Assembly: GCF_963676665.1 (NCBI RefSeq)
Contig: NZ_OY781378.1
Span: 186,001-250,000 of the forward strand
DNA: 64,000 nucleotides
DNA from: an uncultured Tolumonas sp.
Lineage (GTDB): Bacteria; Pseudomonadota; Gammaproteobacteria; Enterobacterales; Aeromonadaceae
Reading direction: 5' to 3'
In this document: one piece after another, positions 49,268 through 59,424 of the stretch
Layout: the number at the start of each line of letters is the position of its first letter
How positions within the stretch are numbered: position 1 is the first letter of the stretch
Notes under the pieces: model-generated
Seen by the model: the letters and a program-made list of their open reading frames with translations, nothing else
Told to the model about the DNA's origin: nothing
The model's database searches: none
Translations under genes and position numbers: made by a program

Positions 49268-49588
49268 AAGATTTTTATATCGCACGAACTGCTGGTGTTC
49301 CATTGTGAGTATAGATGGATTTAGTCGTTATCATGGATGAATCTGCTTTATATGTGATTTACTTCGGAGTTTGCCTCTGCTTGATTGGGAAATGCATAAA
49401 TATTCACCTGTTTTGCGCTAATCTAATGATGTAATTAACTTGTAACAAAAATAAGCATGAAATTTATGAATTACGCAATGTGCACCAGCGTAATGCCCAC
49501 TCAGTATATAATGTTATTTACTTCTGCATCTGCACGGCTACTTCTATAATAGAGGCCGCTTCCGAAAGAAAAAGGATGTTGATCTCGC
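49268..49588. other. AT-rich gap between gltB control region and gcvA
   Basis: No gene is seen here. The gap is AT-rich with many short A/T runs. Two TATAAT hexamers (49507-49512 and 49545-49550) could be -10 elements for gcvA, but neither has a convincing -35. An AGGAT 13-17 bases before the gcvA ATG is the likely ribosome-binding site. Confidence 0.5.
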
Positions 49589-50497
49589 ATGTCACGACGT
49601 CTTCCCCCGCTGAATGCCTTAAAAGCATTTGAAGCGGCTGCCCGCCACTTAAGTTTTACCAAAGCGGCAGAAGAATTGTTTGTTACTCAGGCGGCTATTA
49701 GTCATCAGATCAAAACACTGGAAGATTTTCTGGGGTTAAAACTATTCCGGCGCCGCAATCGCAGTTTGCTGCTCACGGAAGAGGGGCAGGGTTATTATCA
49801 GGATATCCGCTCTATTTTCAGTTCGGTTTGTGAAGCCACAGAACGTTTGATGGCACGGAGTGCCAAAGGCACGCTGACGGTCACCATGCAGCCGAGTTTT
49901 GCTATTCAGTGGCTGGTGCCGCGATTAAGCCTGTTCAGTCAGTTACACCCGGAAATTGATGTGCGGATCAAAGCAGTGGATCAAGACGCTGATACCTTGA
50001 TCGATGATGTTGATATTGCTATTTATTACGGCGATGGACATTGGTCTGAGCTGCAGATGTATAAACTGCATTCAGAATATCGCATTCCTGTGTGTTCGCC
50101 GTCGTTACTGCAAGGGAAAAAACTGACTAAACCGGAAGATCTGGCGCAATTTTCATTATTGCATGATGCCTCGCGCCGTGACTGGTCGCGCTGGTTACGT
50201 CAGGTTGGCGTGTCATTACCCAATGCCGGACAAGGCCCGATCTTTAGCCACTCAACTATGGTACTGCAAGCCGCGGTGTTGGGGCAGGGGGTGGCGCTGG
50301 GGCATAGTTTGTTATCCCGCCCGGAAATTCAGGCCGGGCGTCTGGTTTGCCCGCTACCGCAAACGCTCATCAATGATAACGCCTATTATCTGGTGATGGT
50401 GCCAGGGCATGATACGTTGGGTAAAGTTGCGGCATTTCGGGATTGGATCGTGGCGTTGGTGCAGCAAGAAGAAGCCGAGTTTGATTCGGCGTTATGA
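49589..50497 (+). CDS. gcvA: LysR-family regulator GcvA
   Basis: A 302-residue LysR regulator almost superimposable on E. coli GcvA: SRRLPPLNALKAFEAAARHLSFTKAAEELFVTQAAISHQIK in the helix-turn-helix, LEDFLGLKLFRRRNRSLLLTEEG, and effector-domain LLHDASRRDW and GPIFSHSTMVLQAAVLGQGVALG. In enterics it activates the glycine-cleavage operon gcvTHP with glycine and represses it with GcvR and purines. rlmM follows, 82 bases downstream, the same pairing as in E. coli (gcvA-ygdD-rlmM region). Confidence 0.93.
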   Translation: MSRRLPPLNALKAFEAAARHLSFTKAAEELFVTQAAISHQIKTLEDFLGLKLFRRRNRSLLLTEEGQGYYQDIRSIFSSVCEATERLMARSAKGTLTVTMQPSFAIQWLVPRLSLFSQLHPEIDVRIKAVDQDADTLIDDVDIAIYYGDGHWSELQMYKLHSEYRIPVCSPSLLQGKKLTKPEDLAQFSLLHDASRRDWSRWLRQVGVSLPNAGQGPIFSHSTMVLQAAVLGQGVALGHSLLSRPEIQAGRLVCPLPQTLINDNAYYLVMVPGHDTLGKVAAFRDWIVALVQQEEAEFDSAL

Positions 50498-50579
50498 TTG
50501 CTCGTTAAAAAAGCAGCATCTTTGTCTGCTTCAGTGTATGGTGTCGCACTTTTCAAGGTGAGTGAGGGGAGAAGCGTAA

Positions 50580-51680
50580 ATGAACCACCTGATGTTCTAT
50601 TGTCGTCCGGGATTTGAAAAAGATATGGCCGCGGAGATCCAGGATAAGGCAGTGGCACTGGAGTGTTTCGGCTTTTCCCGTGTCGCTGACAATTGCGGTT
50701 TTGTACTGTTCGAGTGTTATGGCGAGCAGGATGCCGAACGACTGGCGCGTCGTCTGCCATTTCGTGAACTAATTTTTGCCCGTCAGATGTTAGTCGTGAT
50801 CGAGCAATTAAATGGTCTGGATCTGAAAGACCGGATCACCCCTATCGTTGACGCCGTGCAAAAAATGCCGCAATTCGGTGAGCTGCGGGTTGAAACTGCG
50901 GACACTAATGAAGCAAAAGAGCTGTCTACCTTCTGCCGTAAATTCAGTGTGCCATTACGCCAAGCATTGCGCTCTGCCGGTAAGTTAACGCAGGATCTTG
51001 ATTCCCGCCGTCCGGTGTTGCACCTGTTTTTCCTGAAAAATGATTCAGTTTGGATCGGTTACTCTTATCCAAACAACAATTCACCATTCCACATGGGGAT
51101 TCCGCGTTTGCGTTTCCCATCCGATGCGCCAAGTCGCTCGACGTTGAAACTGGAAGAAGCATTTTATATGTTCATTCCGCCAGAAGATGACGAATACCGT
51201 CTGTGTTCTGGTTTAACGGCGGTTGATCTGGGTGCAAGCCCAGGCGGCTGGACTTATCAGCTGGTGCGTCGCGGCATGATGGTGTCGGCCATTGATAATG
51301 GCCCGATGGATGAAGCCTTGATGGAGACCGGACAGGTGAAACACATCATGGCTGATGGTTTTACCTATCGTCCAACCAAGAAAAATCCGTATTGGCTGGT
51401 GTGTGACATGGTGGAAAAACCAGCGCGTATTACCCACTTGATTGCGCAGTGGTTCCGTGAAGGCTGCTGTCAGGAAGCTATTTTTAATCTGAAATTGCCG
51501 ATGAAAAAACGCTATGCGGAAGTAGAGCATAATTTGGCTGTGTTGAAAGAGTGGTTGGCTGAGCTGGAAGGTGATTACGTTATTCAGGCTAAACAGCTGT
51601 ATCACGATCGTGAAGAGATCACCGTGCATGTTTACGATGAACGTAAATTAGCGCGTCGTCGCTCAGGTGCTTTTAACTAA
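50580..51680 (+). CDS. rlmM: 23S rRNA 2'-O-ribose C2498 methyltransferase RlmM
   Basis: A 366-residue SAM-dependent methyltransferase, equal in length to E. coli RlmM. An amino-terminal THUMP domain ([21 protein letters not shown]) is followed by a Rossmann MTase domain with the SAM motif [19 protein letters not shown]. Catalytic residues of the K-D-K-E set are plausible in [11 protein letters not shown] and [11 protein letters not shown]. It modifies C2498 in the peptidyl-transferase region. It ends at the terminator 51707-51730, facing xni. Confidence 0.96.
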   Translation: MNHLMFYCRPGFEKDMAAEIQDKAVALECFGFSRVADNCGFVLFECYGEQDAERLARRLPFRELIFARQMLVVIEQLNGLDLKDRITPIVDAVQKMPQFGELRVETADTNEAKELSTFCRKFSVPLRQALRSAGKLTQDLDSRRPVLHLFFLKNDSVWIGYSYPNNNSPFHMGIPRLRFPSDAPSRSTLKLEEAFYMFIPPEDDEYRLCSGLTAVDLGASPGGWTYQLVRRGMMVSAIDNGPMDEALMETGQVKHIMADGFTYRPTKKNPYWLVCDMVEKPARITHLIAQWFREGCCQEAIFNLKLPMKKRYAEVEHNLAVLKEWLAELEGDYVIQAKQLYHDREEITVHVYDERKLARRRSGAFN

Positions 51681-51706
51681 AAGTATCAGATCAAGCCGAA
51701 AAATTA

Positions 51707-51730
51707 GGGCGCATCATGGCGCCCTTTTTT
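51707..51730. terminator. Terminator between rlmM and xni
   Basis: GGGCGC (51707-51712) pairs with GCGCCC (51719-51724), loop of 6, followed by six T on the plus strand. It lies between convergent genes. Confidence 0.9.
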
Positions 51731-51741
51731 GATCTTGTCGA

Positions 51742-52524
51742 TTACGTCGCTGGCGTATATCGCAGATCTTTCAGATTAAAGCCGAGCGGAATATCGTCTT
51801 TTAAGCGCACCAGCTCTTGTGCTAATAAACAGGCTTCGCGATATTGCTGCGCCAACAGTACTTTCTTGTTCTCGGCCGCATCGGCACATAGCAAATTGGC
51901 TAAAGAACCATATTCCGCTAACAGCTGTTGTGCGGTTTTCTCTCCAATTCCCGGCACACCTTTAATATTCATGCCGCTGATGCCAGTGAGTGACCAAAAA
52001 TCAACGAGCTGGGAAGGCAACAGGCCGTATTGCTGCTGCACAAAAGCATGATCCAACCAGCGTTTATTGAAGTAATCGCGGATCTGCAATCCGCTGTCGA
52101 GTAGTTGGCAGAAGCCTTTATCGGTGGAGATCAGCGTTGCCTGATGACCATTTGGCAGCAAGGGTTTGACTAAAGTCGCTATTAGATCGTCGGCTTCATC
52201 ACTGTCTGAGACTAGCGAATCGATCCCCAGTTTGAATAATGAATCCTGTAGCTGATCTAAGCCTAAGCGCAGGGCTTCCGGCATAGCGGTGCGCCCTTCT
52301 TTGTAGACGGGGTATTTTGCTTTTCGCCAACCGGGTACTTCACTGTCAAAAACCGCAATAACGTGGCTGGGGTTGGCTTCCTGCAAGATAGTTTTGACGG
52401 CGCGTTGCATGGTGATATCTGTGGCAGCCAGTTGCGCTGCCACATCATCAATGTTTTGTTTACTTTGCGCGGAATGAATGCGTCGGATTAAATTGAGCGC
52501 ATCCAGTATGAGCAGATGAGCCAT
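51742..52524 (-). CDS. xni: Flap endonuclease Xni (exonuclease IX)
   Basis: A 260-residue protein of the Pol I 5'-nuclease family: LLILDALNLIRRIHSAQ, VIAVFDSEVPGWRKAKYPVYKEGR, DSDEADDLIATL, STDKGFCQLL and helix-hairpin-helix LTGISGMNIKGVPGIGEKTA. As in other Xni proteins, fewer metal-binding acidic residues are visible than in full flap nucleases. It is the last gene in the run that starts at queF, with 3 bases between it and ppnN. Confidence 0.93.
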   Translation of the reverse strand: MAHLLILDALNLIRRIHSAQSKQNIDDVAAQLAATDITMQRAVKTILQEANPSHVIAVFDSEVPGWRKAKYPVYKEGRTAMPEALRLGLDQLQDSLFKLGIDSLVSDSDEADDLIATLVKPLLPNGHQATLISTDKGFCQLLDSGLQIRDYFNKRWLDHAFVQQQYGLLPSQLVDFWSLTGISGMNIKGVPGIGEKTAQQLLAEYGSLANLLCADAAENKKVLLAQQYREACLLAQELVRLKDDIPLGFNLKDLRYTPAT

Positions 52525-52527
52525 AAA

Positions 52528-53883
52528 CTACAGCTGAATTTCGTAGCAAGGCACATACGTACTGCCCGGCAGTTTCATGCGTTTTTGCGCAATGAAATCT
52601 TGCAGCAATTTATCCATCAGATGCATCAGGCTGGCATCGCCGGACAACTTGAATGGCCCATGTTGCTCAATCGCTTTGATACCGCGATCTTTCACATTGC
52701 CGGTAACAATGCCAGAGAATGCCTTACGTAAATTGCAGGCCAGTTGCTCTGGCGGTTGTTCTCTGCTCAGATTGAGTTGTGCCATATTTTCATGGGTTGG
52801 CTCAAACGGTAACTGGAATTCCGGATCAATATGTAAAGCCCAATTGAATGAGTAAGCATCGCCAATGGCTTTCCGATAATCACGGATATGTGGCATAGCA
52901 CTTTTCATGGTCTGGCCGACGGCTTCAGCATCGTTAATGATAATTTGGTAATAACGCGTCGCCGCATCACCCAGCGTGGCACGGACAAAAGAATCCAGTG
53001 AATGGAAGTAAGCTTCGCTGCTTTTCGGGCCAGTTAGCACTACTGGTAACGGGTGATGCTGGTTAGCCGGGTTCATCAAAATACCGAGAATGTAGAGCAA
53101 CTCTTCTGCTGTTCCTACACCACCAGGGAAGATGATAATGCCATGCCCAAGACGCACAAAGGCTTCCAGACGTTTTTCAATATCCGGCAAAATAACCAAC
53201 TCTGTCACGATAGGATTCGGCGGTTCTGCGGCAATAATCGACGGTTCTGTAAGACCGACATAGCGGCGATGCTGGTAACGTTGATTTGCGTGCCCGACGG
53301 CCGCTCCTTTCATTGGCCCTTCCATGGCACCCGGCCCGCAACCGGTACAAATGTTCAGTTCGCGTAAGCCGAGCTGATGGCCGACTTCACGAGAATAGTG
53401 GTATTCCGCTTCATTGATCGAGTGCCCACCCCAGCAAACAACCATGTTAGGGACTTCGCCGGTTCGTACCGTTTTGGCATTCCGCAGTATGGAAAAGACC
53501 AGATTGGTGATATGGCTGGAGCTGCTCAGATTGAGAGAAAGATCGACTTCAAGTTTGTTACTGACATACAAAATATCGCGCAATACCGAGAATAAATGTT
53601 CCTGCAGACCACGAATGATCTCGCCATCAACAAATGCTGATTGCGGAGCATTAAATAATTCCAGTTTTACACCGCGTTCACGGCTGATGATATTGATCGA
53701 AAAATTCTGATGTTTTTCCAGGATCTCTTTTGGCGAATCGGTCTTGCTACCACTGTTGAGGACAGCCAAAGAACAATTGCGATAGAGCTGATAAATTTCA
53801 CCTGCTGCCGCTTGCTGAAGACGATCGACTTCCAGCTGGGATAACAGCTCCATGCTGCCAACAGGATTTACATAGGTGATCAT
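52528..53883 (-). CDS. ppnN: Pyrimidine/purine nucleotide 5'-monophosphate nucleosidase PpnN
   Basis: A 451-residue protein close to E. coli PpnN (YgdH, 454). It starts [20 protein letters not shown], has the LOG-family signature [12 protein letters not shown] with upstream [21 protein letters not shown], and ends [16 protein letters not shown]. PpnN cleaves nucleotide monophosphates to base and ribose 5-phosphate, and E. coli PpnN is stimulated by (p)ppGpp. The gene lies 15 bases after a diguanylate cyclase gene on the same strand, so nucleotide salvage and two second messengers may be linked. Confidence 0.95.
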   Translation of the reverse strand: MITYVNPVGSMELLSQLEVDRLQQAAAGEIYQLYRNCSLAVLNSGSKTDSPKEILEKHQNFSINIISRERGVKLELFNAPQSAFVDGEIIRGLQEHLFSVLRDILYVSNKLEVDLSLNLSSSSHITNLVFSILRNAKTVRTGEVPNMVVCWGGHSINEAEYHYSREVGHQLGLRELNICTGCGPGAMEGPMKGAAVGHANQRYQHRRYVGLTEPSIIAAEPPNPIVTELVILPDIEKRLEAFVRLGHGIIIFPGGVGTAEELLYILGILMNPANQHHPLPVVLTGPKSSEAYFHSLDSFVRATLGDAATRYYQIIINDAEAVGQTMKSAMPHIRDYRKAIGDAYSFNWALHIDPEFQLPFEPTHENMAQLNLSREQPPEQLACNLRKAFSGIVTGNVKDRGIKAIEQHGPFKLSGDASLMHLMDKLLQDFIAQKRMKLPGSTYVPCYEIQL

Positions 53884-53898
53884 GGTTGTATCCGAGAG

Positions 53899-55563
53899 TT
53901 AGAGAGTGATGATAATACGGTCGCGACCCGCATTTTTGGCTTCATATAAGGCTTTATCTGCGCGTTCAAAAGCATCAGTGATCCGATCGCCACTACGGAA
54001 CAAGGTAGCGCCCAATGAGATACTGATGGAGATCCGCTCATCTTTGAAGCGGAACGGAATACCCTTGATCACACTTCGTAGTTTGTCTAATGGCAGTTGA
54101 ATAGAATCTTCGCTGATGCCTGGTAGTAACACTACGAACTCCTCGCCGCCAAAGCGGGCGACAAAATCGGTGTCTCGTAATGCGGTGCTTAGCGCTCGCG
54201 CGATAACTTTGAGGGCTTTATCGCCAGCCAGATGACCGAACTGATCGTTGATAGCTTTAAAATGATCAACATCGACAATCGCCAGACACAGTGGGGATTG
54301 ATAACGTAACCAGCGTTTATATTCCAGCGCTAAACGTTCATCCAATGCCGAACGGTTATGTAATTGGGTCAGTGTATCGACCTGCAATCGTTGCTGTTGT
54401 CGGTTCAGTCGATTTTTGTAATTCGCCGCATCTTCTTCGGTGGCTTTTAGCCGTTCGGTCAGTGCGGCCACTTGTTTGAGTAATTCTTGCTCTTTACGCT
54501 GTCGTAAGAATCGTTCTTGCAGCACTGCATCCATAATAACTAAATGGGCAGGAACAATGCGTTTGAGCTCGGTTAACGAATCACTGCTGGTGACCAACTC
54601 ACGTAATTGACGCAGTTGGTCGGCTAATTTTTGATCTTGCCCTTTATCTTCTCGCGCCAGATCTTGGGCAATACCCAGACAATTTTGCAGATCTGCATGG
54701 TTGATTTGCAGTTTTTCACCAATCGCATGCACAAAAGCAAACGATTGTGCTCGCTCGTAGCGGGCACCTTCAATGATGAGGGTGATTAATTCCAGACACA
54801 GTGGCGGTAGGTCTTGGCAGCTAACGCCGTTTAATAACCGACGACGGATAACCGCGAGTTTATCTGCTGCTGGCCCGTGAAAATCAAGTTCGGTGATAAG
54901 TCGCTGTAATTCGTCATGCAATTTACTGAGCAGACCGGGATCGATATTGGATAATGACAAAGCAATGTCATCGATACCGATTAAGCGGGTCACCGGTTCC
55001 TGATCTTCAGGTTTGAAGGTGGTTGATAGGTCTGTTTGACTCGTGGATTCCGTTGTTGCTGTGGAAATGTTCGGGCGCAACATTAATGCACGGAATGCCA
55101 TCTGATAAATTTCTAGCAGACGGAAAATCCGCTGCTGATGATCCCCAAAGGTATATGGCTTTTCTGCTGCCATAAATTCGCGGGCTTCACGGCGAACTTT
55201 TTCAGGCAACATGGAGTTGCGGATCAGTTCATTCGCCTGACTTTTAACTTTGTCGCCGGATTGTTGCAGCAGTTGTTCTTGGATCATGCCATAACGGGTC
55301 AATAACAACTCGATCGCATTGATATCATCATTAAGTTGCTGGATCGCGGTATGTTTTTCCAGATGCGGTTTGAGCTTTGCCATGCGGTTATCTAATTCTC
55401 TGTCGAGACCACGGCAAGCCAGCATCAATCGGGAGACTAAGACATCTAACGTTTCCCGTTCATTGCCAGCCAATTGCACCAACGCCTGAAACTCGTCTTC
55501 TTTTTGTTCGAGACGAATTTTCAGCTGCGTTACGCGGGCATTTGAGTTGGCAATATCATCCAT
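53899..55563 (-). CDS. Cytosolic diguanylate cyclase with coiled-coil sensor region
   Basis: A 554-residue protein without membrane segments. The amino-terminal ~370 residues are mainly helical with no domain I recognise, and include a conserved-looking MLPEKVRREAREFMAAEKPYTFGDHQQRIFRLLEIYQMAFRALM. A coiled coil (~355-395) precedes the C-terminal GGDEF domain. The active motif GGEEF is near 472-476, and an RDTD inhibitory site lies five residues before it, so synthesis of c-di-GMP with product inhibition is expected. It starts 53 bases after the TPR gene and ends 15 before ppnN. Confidence 0.9.
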   Translation of the reverse strand: MDDIANSNARVTQLKIRLEQKEDEFQALVQLAGNERETLDVLVSRLMLACRGLDRELDNRMAKLKPHLEKHTAIQQLNDDINAIELLLTRYGMIQEQLLQQSGDKVKSQANELIRNSMLPEKVRREAREFMAAEKPYTFGDHQQRIFRLLEIYQMAFRALMLRPNISTATTESTSQTDLSTTFKPEDQEPVTRLIGIDDIALSLSNIDPGLLSKLHDELQRLITELDFHGPAADKLAVIRRRLLNGVSCQDLPPLCLELITLIIEGARYERAQSFAFVHAIGEKLQINHADLQNCLGIAQDLAREDKGQDQKLADQLRQLRELVTSSDSLTELKRIVPAHLVIMDAVLQERFLRQRKEQELLKQVAALTERLKATEEDAANYKNRLNRQQQRLQVDTLTQLHNRSALDERLALEYKRWLRYQSPLCLAIVDVDHFKAINDQFGHLAGDKALKVIARALSTALRDTDFVARFGGEEFVVLLPGISEDSIQLPLDKLRSVIKGIPFRFKDERISISISLGATLFRSGDRITDAFERADKALYEAKNAGRDRIIITL

Positions 55564-55616
55564 TCTTTCAATCCAAAATTTTTATATATTATGTTGATAT
55601 CGGTAATGAACCGCCA

Positions 55617-57863
55617 TTATCTTACTGTTGTTTTTCGTTGTGCCGGCACTGACAGCGCATTCCAATCAATAGTGCTGTGTTTTTCTGAACTGTTCACTTT
55701 GACTAAGCCTTTGGTTATGGCTTCGATTGTTTTGCTCCTCAACTCGCCGTTAAAGAAGGCGGCCTGTTGGCAATCTATTGCAAATAACTCAACCCATACA
55801 TTCTTACATAATTTTTCGGATAATTGCATGGCGCCAGCGAGCGCAATGCCACAAATTTCCAGTGTTTGTACGGGTTTTAGCGCATTAATTGACTTACTTA
55901 AAAAAGGATATTGCACCTTTCCACAAATGACGCGCTCATTGAGTCCATATTTGCGCATAATCACACCGATCCGGTTTTCTATGCGGATAATGATTTCGTC
56001 ATATTGCTCGATAGCCTCTTCCGGCAGGGTACAAAGCAATAAACGATCGGACAGTAAGTAATAATGGCTTTGTTCAGGCATCCGTTGCCGGATGGCATGA
56101 GAGACCTGACGCAGAATGGATTGTGCTTTTTTTAAGCCGACACGGCATTCCAGATCAATGAGCCCCTGCGCCCGAAACAACAGCATGGCCGTAGAGCTGT
56201 TAAGGCTCACCGAGCTATCAGGTTGTTGTGATAATTTCAGTTGTTGCCCCAGTTCTTTTTGCAGCAACAATGGTGTGCCCATACTGGTGATGTTGTCGTA
56301 ATCAATGAGCTGTTGTAAGCGCTGTTGTTCTTGCCGCAACTCACGTAACTTGCGGATGTGCCAAAGTAAAGCAATACCCAGTATGGTCATTATTAGCGCA
56401 GCACTGATCCCAACTTTGAAATACCAGCTCAACTCGCTATCGAGGCGGCGTTTTTCGTTATCCAGTTCCTGCAATCGTTGTGATTGATCTAAGCGGGTGT
56501 AATTAGTGAAAAAATCACTTTGTGGCGGTGCTTCGGTCGAAGCCGCTTCGTGCTGACTATTGGTGAATAATTTGTAGTTCAGCAGCGCCAAATCGTATTG
56601 TCGGTTACTTTCGTAAGCCATCGACAACAGGCGATACAGCTCAGTCTCGATATTTTTTTGTTCCGGGATGGGAGTATTCAGTAACTGTTCTAACAAGACG
56701 ATCGCTTGTGTCGGATTATCTTGTTGTACATAAAGTTCTGACAATGACAGCAAGGATAACCGCTCATAAAACGGTAAGTGTTGCCGCTGGAATAGTTCAT
56801 ACGCCGCGGTCAAATAGGTTTGTGCCTCATTATAACGATGCAGTTGCTGGTAAGTTTTTCCGATCTCCAGATGCAGACGGGCGAGATCCTGAGGGCGGGC
56901 GCTATGTTGATAAACGGCGGCAGCATTCAGTAACAGGGCGAGTGCCAGATTTGTTTCATGTGCTTCACGTTTTAAGCGTGCCAAATGAATAATGGCGTCA
57001 GCTTGCCAGCCATCGTTACCGAGTTGTTGTGTCAGCTCCAGCGCTTGTTCGGCATAACGGACCGCATTAGCCAGATCTTGTTCTTGAGCAAACAGTTGGC
57101 TGATGCGAGTGGTTAGCTGGACTTGTAACAACAATTGATTGTTTTTTTGCGCTTGTTCTAAGGTGGCATGGTAGGCCAGCAAGCTGTGCTCATCTTCGTT
57201 ATTCAGATGCAGCAGGTCACCATCCAACATGTTGGCCCACACCTCAAGCTGTGGGTTCGGTGTTGTCAGCAACAAAGTATGAACCTGAGCCAGCATCTCT
57301 TGTGCGAGCTCTGGCAATTGCCGATGGATAGCGAGAGCACTATTGAGCAAACCGACATAAACCGGCAGTTCGGCACTGTGTTTGGTATCGTTTTGCACCA
57401 ACACATTCAGACGTCGCCAGGCATGATGTGCTGGGATCGGTTTATCCAGATCGAGCCCCAAAATCGTGACTTGATGGTAAAGACTGATTTCGGCTAAATC
57501 GTCGAAATGTTGGCGGCTGGCCATTTCTTCCGCTTTAACTAAGGCATCTAACGCTTCGTTATAACGTTCCTGACGCGCATAGCAGATTCCATTGACGATG
57601 AAGGTCTGGATTTGTTGCCGACTGCTGCGTAATTGCACCCGATCTTTCACCCGGCTCAGTGAGGTATTTTTATCGTATCGGGCGGATAACAACGGGTTAT
57701 CTTGTGGTTGCAACAGCCCTTCCGTGATTTGAATGCAACGATCCGGGCTGGCAATGCCAATCTGTTGTGCCTGCTGCAAGGTATCCGAGAGATCCGCTGG
57801 ATCCATCTCTGGGGCTGGCACGCTGAGTCCATTCAACAGAAAAACCAAAGGCAATAAAGTCAT
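55617..57863 (-). CDS. Membrane TPR protein with a degenerate GGDEF-like domain
   Basis: A 748-residue protein. A probable signal peptide (MTLLPLVFLLNGLSVPAP) is followed by a helical periplasmic region (~25-470) with tetratricopeptide-like repeats (AYELFQRQHLPFYERLSLLSLSELYVQQDNPTQAIVLLEQL). One membrane helix is at ~483-502, then a short coiled coil. The C-terminal ~200 residues follow the GGDEF fold pattern (IDYDNITSMGTPLLLQKELGQQL, FRAQGLIDLECRVGL) but at the active site read LSDRLLLCTLP, without GGDEF. It should be catalytically dead and act as a sensor or partner. The next gene is an intact diguanylate cyclase, 53 bases away. Confidence 0.78.
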   Translation of the reverse strand: MTLLPLVFLLNGLSVPAPEMDPADLSDTLQQAQQIGIASPDRCIQITEGLLQPQDNPLLSARYDKNTSLSRVKDRVQLRSSRQQIQTFIVNGICYARQERYNEALDALVKAEEMASRQHFDDLAEISLYHQVTILGLDLDKPIPAHHAWRRLNVLVQNDTKHSAELPVYVGLLNSALAIHRQLPELAQEMLAQVHTLLLTTPNPQLEVWANMLDGDLLHLNNEDEHSLLAYHATLEQAQKNNQLLLQVQLTTRISQLFAQEQDLANAVRYAEQALELTQQLGNDGWQADAIIHLARLKREAHETNLALALLLNAAAVYQHSARPQDLARLHLEIGKTYQQLHRYNEAQTYLTAAYELFQRQHLPFYERLSLLSLSELYVQQDNPTQAIVLLEQLLNTPIPEQKNIETELYRLLSMAYESNRQYDLALLNYKLFTNSQHEAASTEAPPQSDFFTNYTRLDQSQRLQELDNEKRRLDSELSWYFKVGISAALIMTILGIALLWHIRKLRELRQEQQRLQQLIDYDNITSMGTPLLLQKELGQQLKLSQQPDSSVSLNSSTAMLLFRAQGLIDLECRVGLKKAQSILRQVSHAIRQRMPEQSHYYLLSDRLLLCTLPEEAIEQYDEIIIRIENRIGVIMRKYGLNERVICGKVQYPFLSKSINALKPVQTLEICGIALAGAMQLSEKLCKNVWVELFAIDCQQAAFFNGELRSKTIEAITKGLVKVNSSEKHSTIDWNALSVPAQRKTTVR

Positions 57864-57939
57864 AAATTCATCGTTTCATCTGATTTCTGTTGGTTATCAA
57901 CATCGAGAGTATGCGACATAAAACACTGGAACGTGATAT

Positions 57940-58791
57940 TTACTGTCGGATCAAACGCATATTTTCCGGCGCCGTTTCCCAGTTACTGCGGAATGGGTTG
58001 ATGTCTAACCCACCACGGCGGGTATAACGGGCATACACCGTCAGTTTTTCCGGTTGGCAATAACGTTGCAAATCAACAAAGATCCGCTCAACACATTGTT
58101 CGTGAAATTCATTATGCTGACGGAATGAGATCAGATAACGCAGCAGCTTTTCCCGTTCAATGCGCGGGCCTTGATAATGAATAACGACACTGCCCCAATC
58201 AGGTTGACCAGTCACCAGACAATTTGATTTCAACAAGTGGCTATGCAGGGTTTCTTCCACGATATGATCATGGTTACCGGCTTGTTGCAGCCAATCGCTG
58301 GAGAAGTGGTATTCGTCGATCACGATATCCAAATCATCAATGCATTCTCCGGGCACGCTGGCGATATGATGCGGCGCTTGGGTTAGCGGAAACAAGCTGA
58401 CTTTGACGGCACCTTGTGCGCACTGACTGAGATCTTTTTCTAAGGTCTGGCGGACAGTCGCTAAATCCGCAATGGTGGTTTGGTTAAAACTGTTCAGATA
58501 CAGCTTGAACGATTTAGATTCGATCAGGTTTAAACTGTTGGCATCAATGCGTACCTCACCAATGGCAACCATGGGTTTGCCTTTGCTGTTCAGCCAGGAG
58601 AGTTCATACAACGTCCACAGATCTTCACCGTGGAAGGGGAGTTGTTCCGCTAAGCTCAATGCATCCCGATTTAGCTGTCTGGGCACCGGTTGTAATAACT
58701 GCGGGCTATATTCAGCAATATATTCTGTTTTCTGACCCAGTGTCAGATTTGCCAGCAACGGGTTATTTTCGTAAGGGGATGCATGAGACAT
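57940..58791 (-). CDS. queF: NADPH-dependent 7-cyano-7-deazaguanine reductase QueF
   Basis: A 283-residue enzyme reducing preQ0 to preQ1 in queuosine synthesis, the long (type II) form with two T-fold halves. It has the substrate motif [13 protein letters not shown], catalytic Cys191 and Asp198 in [12 protein letters not shown], and the [16 protein letters not shown] motif. Its length matches E. coli QueF. It is divergent from syd, as in E. coli, and opens the minus-strand run that continues with the TPR and cyclase genes. Confidence 0.96.
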   Translation of the reverse strand: MSHASPYENNPLLANLTLGQKTEYIAEYSPQLLQPVPRQLNRDALSLAEQLPFHGEDLWTLYELSWLNSKGKPMVAIGEVRIDANSLNLIESKSFKLYLNSFNQTTIADLATVRQTLEKDLSQCAQGAVKVSLFPLTQAPHHIASVPGECIDDLDIVIDEYHFSSDWLQQAGNHDHIVEETLHSHLLKSNCLVTGQPDWGSVVIHYQGPRIEREKLLRYLISFRQHNEFHEQCVERIFVDLQRYCQPEKLTVYARYTRRGGLDINPFRSNWETAPENMRLIRQ

Positions 58792-58842
58792 GAGAGGTTC
58801 GCTCAGTTAAAATCCAAGTATATTTAATTGTCGGGAAAAACC

Positions 58843-59424
58843 GTGGCTGATCAAGTTATTTGCGCATTATCTGATGTATTTGCTCGTTGGTTCGCCTATC
58901 AGCAACAGCGTGGCATCGCCGTTTGTTGCCCGGAGGATGAAAATCGGCCTTCGCCTTGTCGCTATGATTTGAAAAATCCGGCGTTATGGAAATGTTGGGA
59001 ACGTCCACAACCCGCAGATTTACACAATATTGCATCGGCACTGGAGTGTAAATTTCACCCGGCGATCCATACTTATTACGGCCATGGTTTTGCCGGGCAA
59101 ATCACCGCTTCTTTTAAAGGATTAGCGGTGACGCTGGTGCAGCCGTGGAACGACGAAGATTTTGAGCGTTTGCAGGAAAATATGGTGGCGCATGTGATGA
59201 TGTTGCGGCGCCTGAAATTGCCACTGACGTTATTTCTTGCCACTGTGCCGAACGAATTACAGGTGATTAGCCTCGATAACGAGAGTGGTGCGGTGTTGCT
59301 GGAACAGCTGGGTCAGCCAAAACGCTGGATATTGGCTGACTCATTAGCGGAATTTTTGCAGCGGCTTTCGCCATTGCCGTTAAAGACCATTAGCCCAGTT
59401 GCTCAAGCAAACTTACCCGCTTAG
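58843..59424 (+). CDS. syd: SecY-interacting protein Syd
   Basis: A 193-residue soluble protein that binds SecY on the cytoplasmic face. GTG 58843 is chosen because it aligns with the start of E. coli Syd; a TTG 15 bases upstream is the alternative. Shared features are FHPAIHTYYGHGFAGQ, VTLVQPWNDEDFERLQENMVAHVMMLRRLKLPLTLFLATV and the terminal SLAEFLQRLSPLP. The last 35 bases overlap the end of the convergent small gene at 59390. Confidence 0.92.
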   Translation: MADQVICALSDVFARWFAYQQQRGIAVCCPEDENRPSPCRYDLKNPALWKCWERPQPADLHNIASALECKFHPAIHTYYGHGFAGQITASFKGLAVTLVQPWNDEDFERLQENMVAHVMMLRRLKLPLTLFLATVPNELQVISLDNESGAVLLEQLGQPKRWILADSLAEFLQRLSPLPLKTISPVAQANLPA

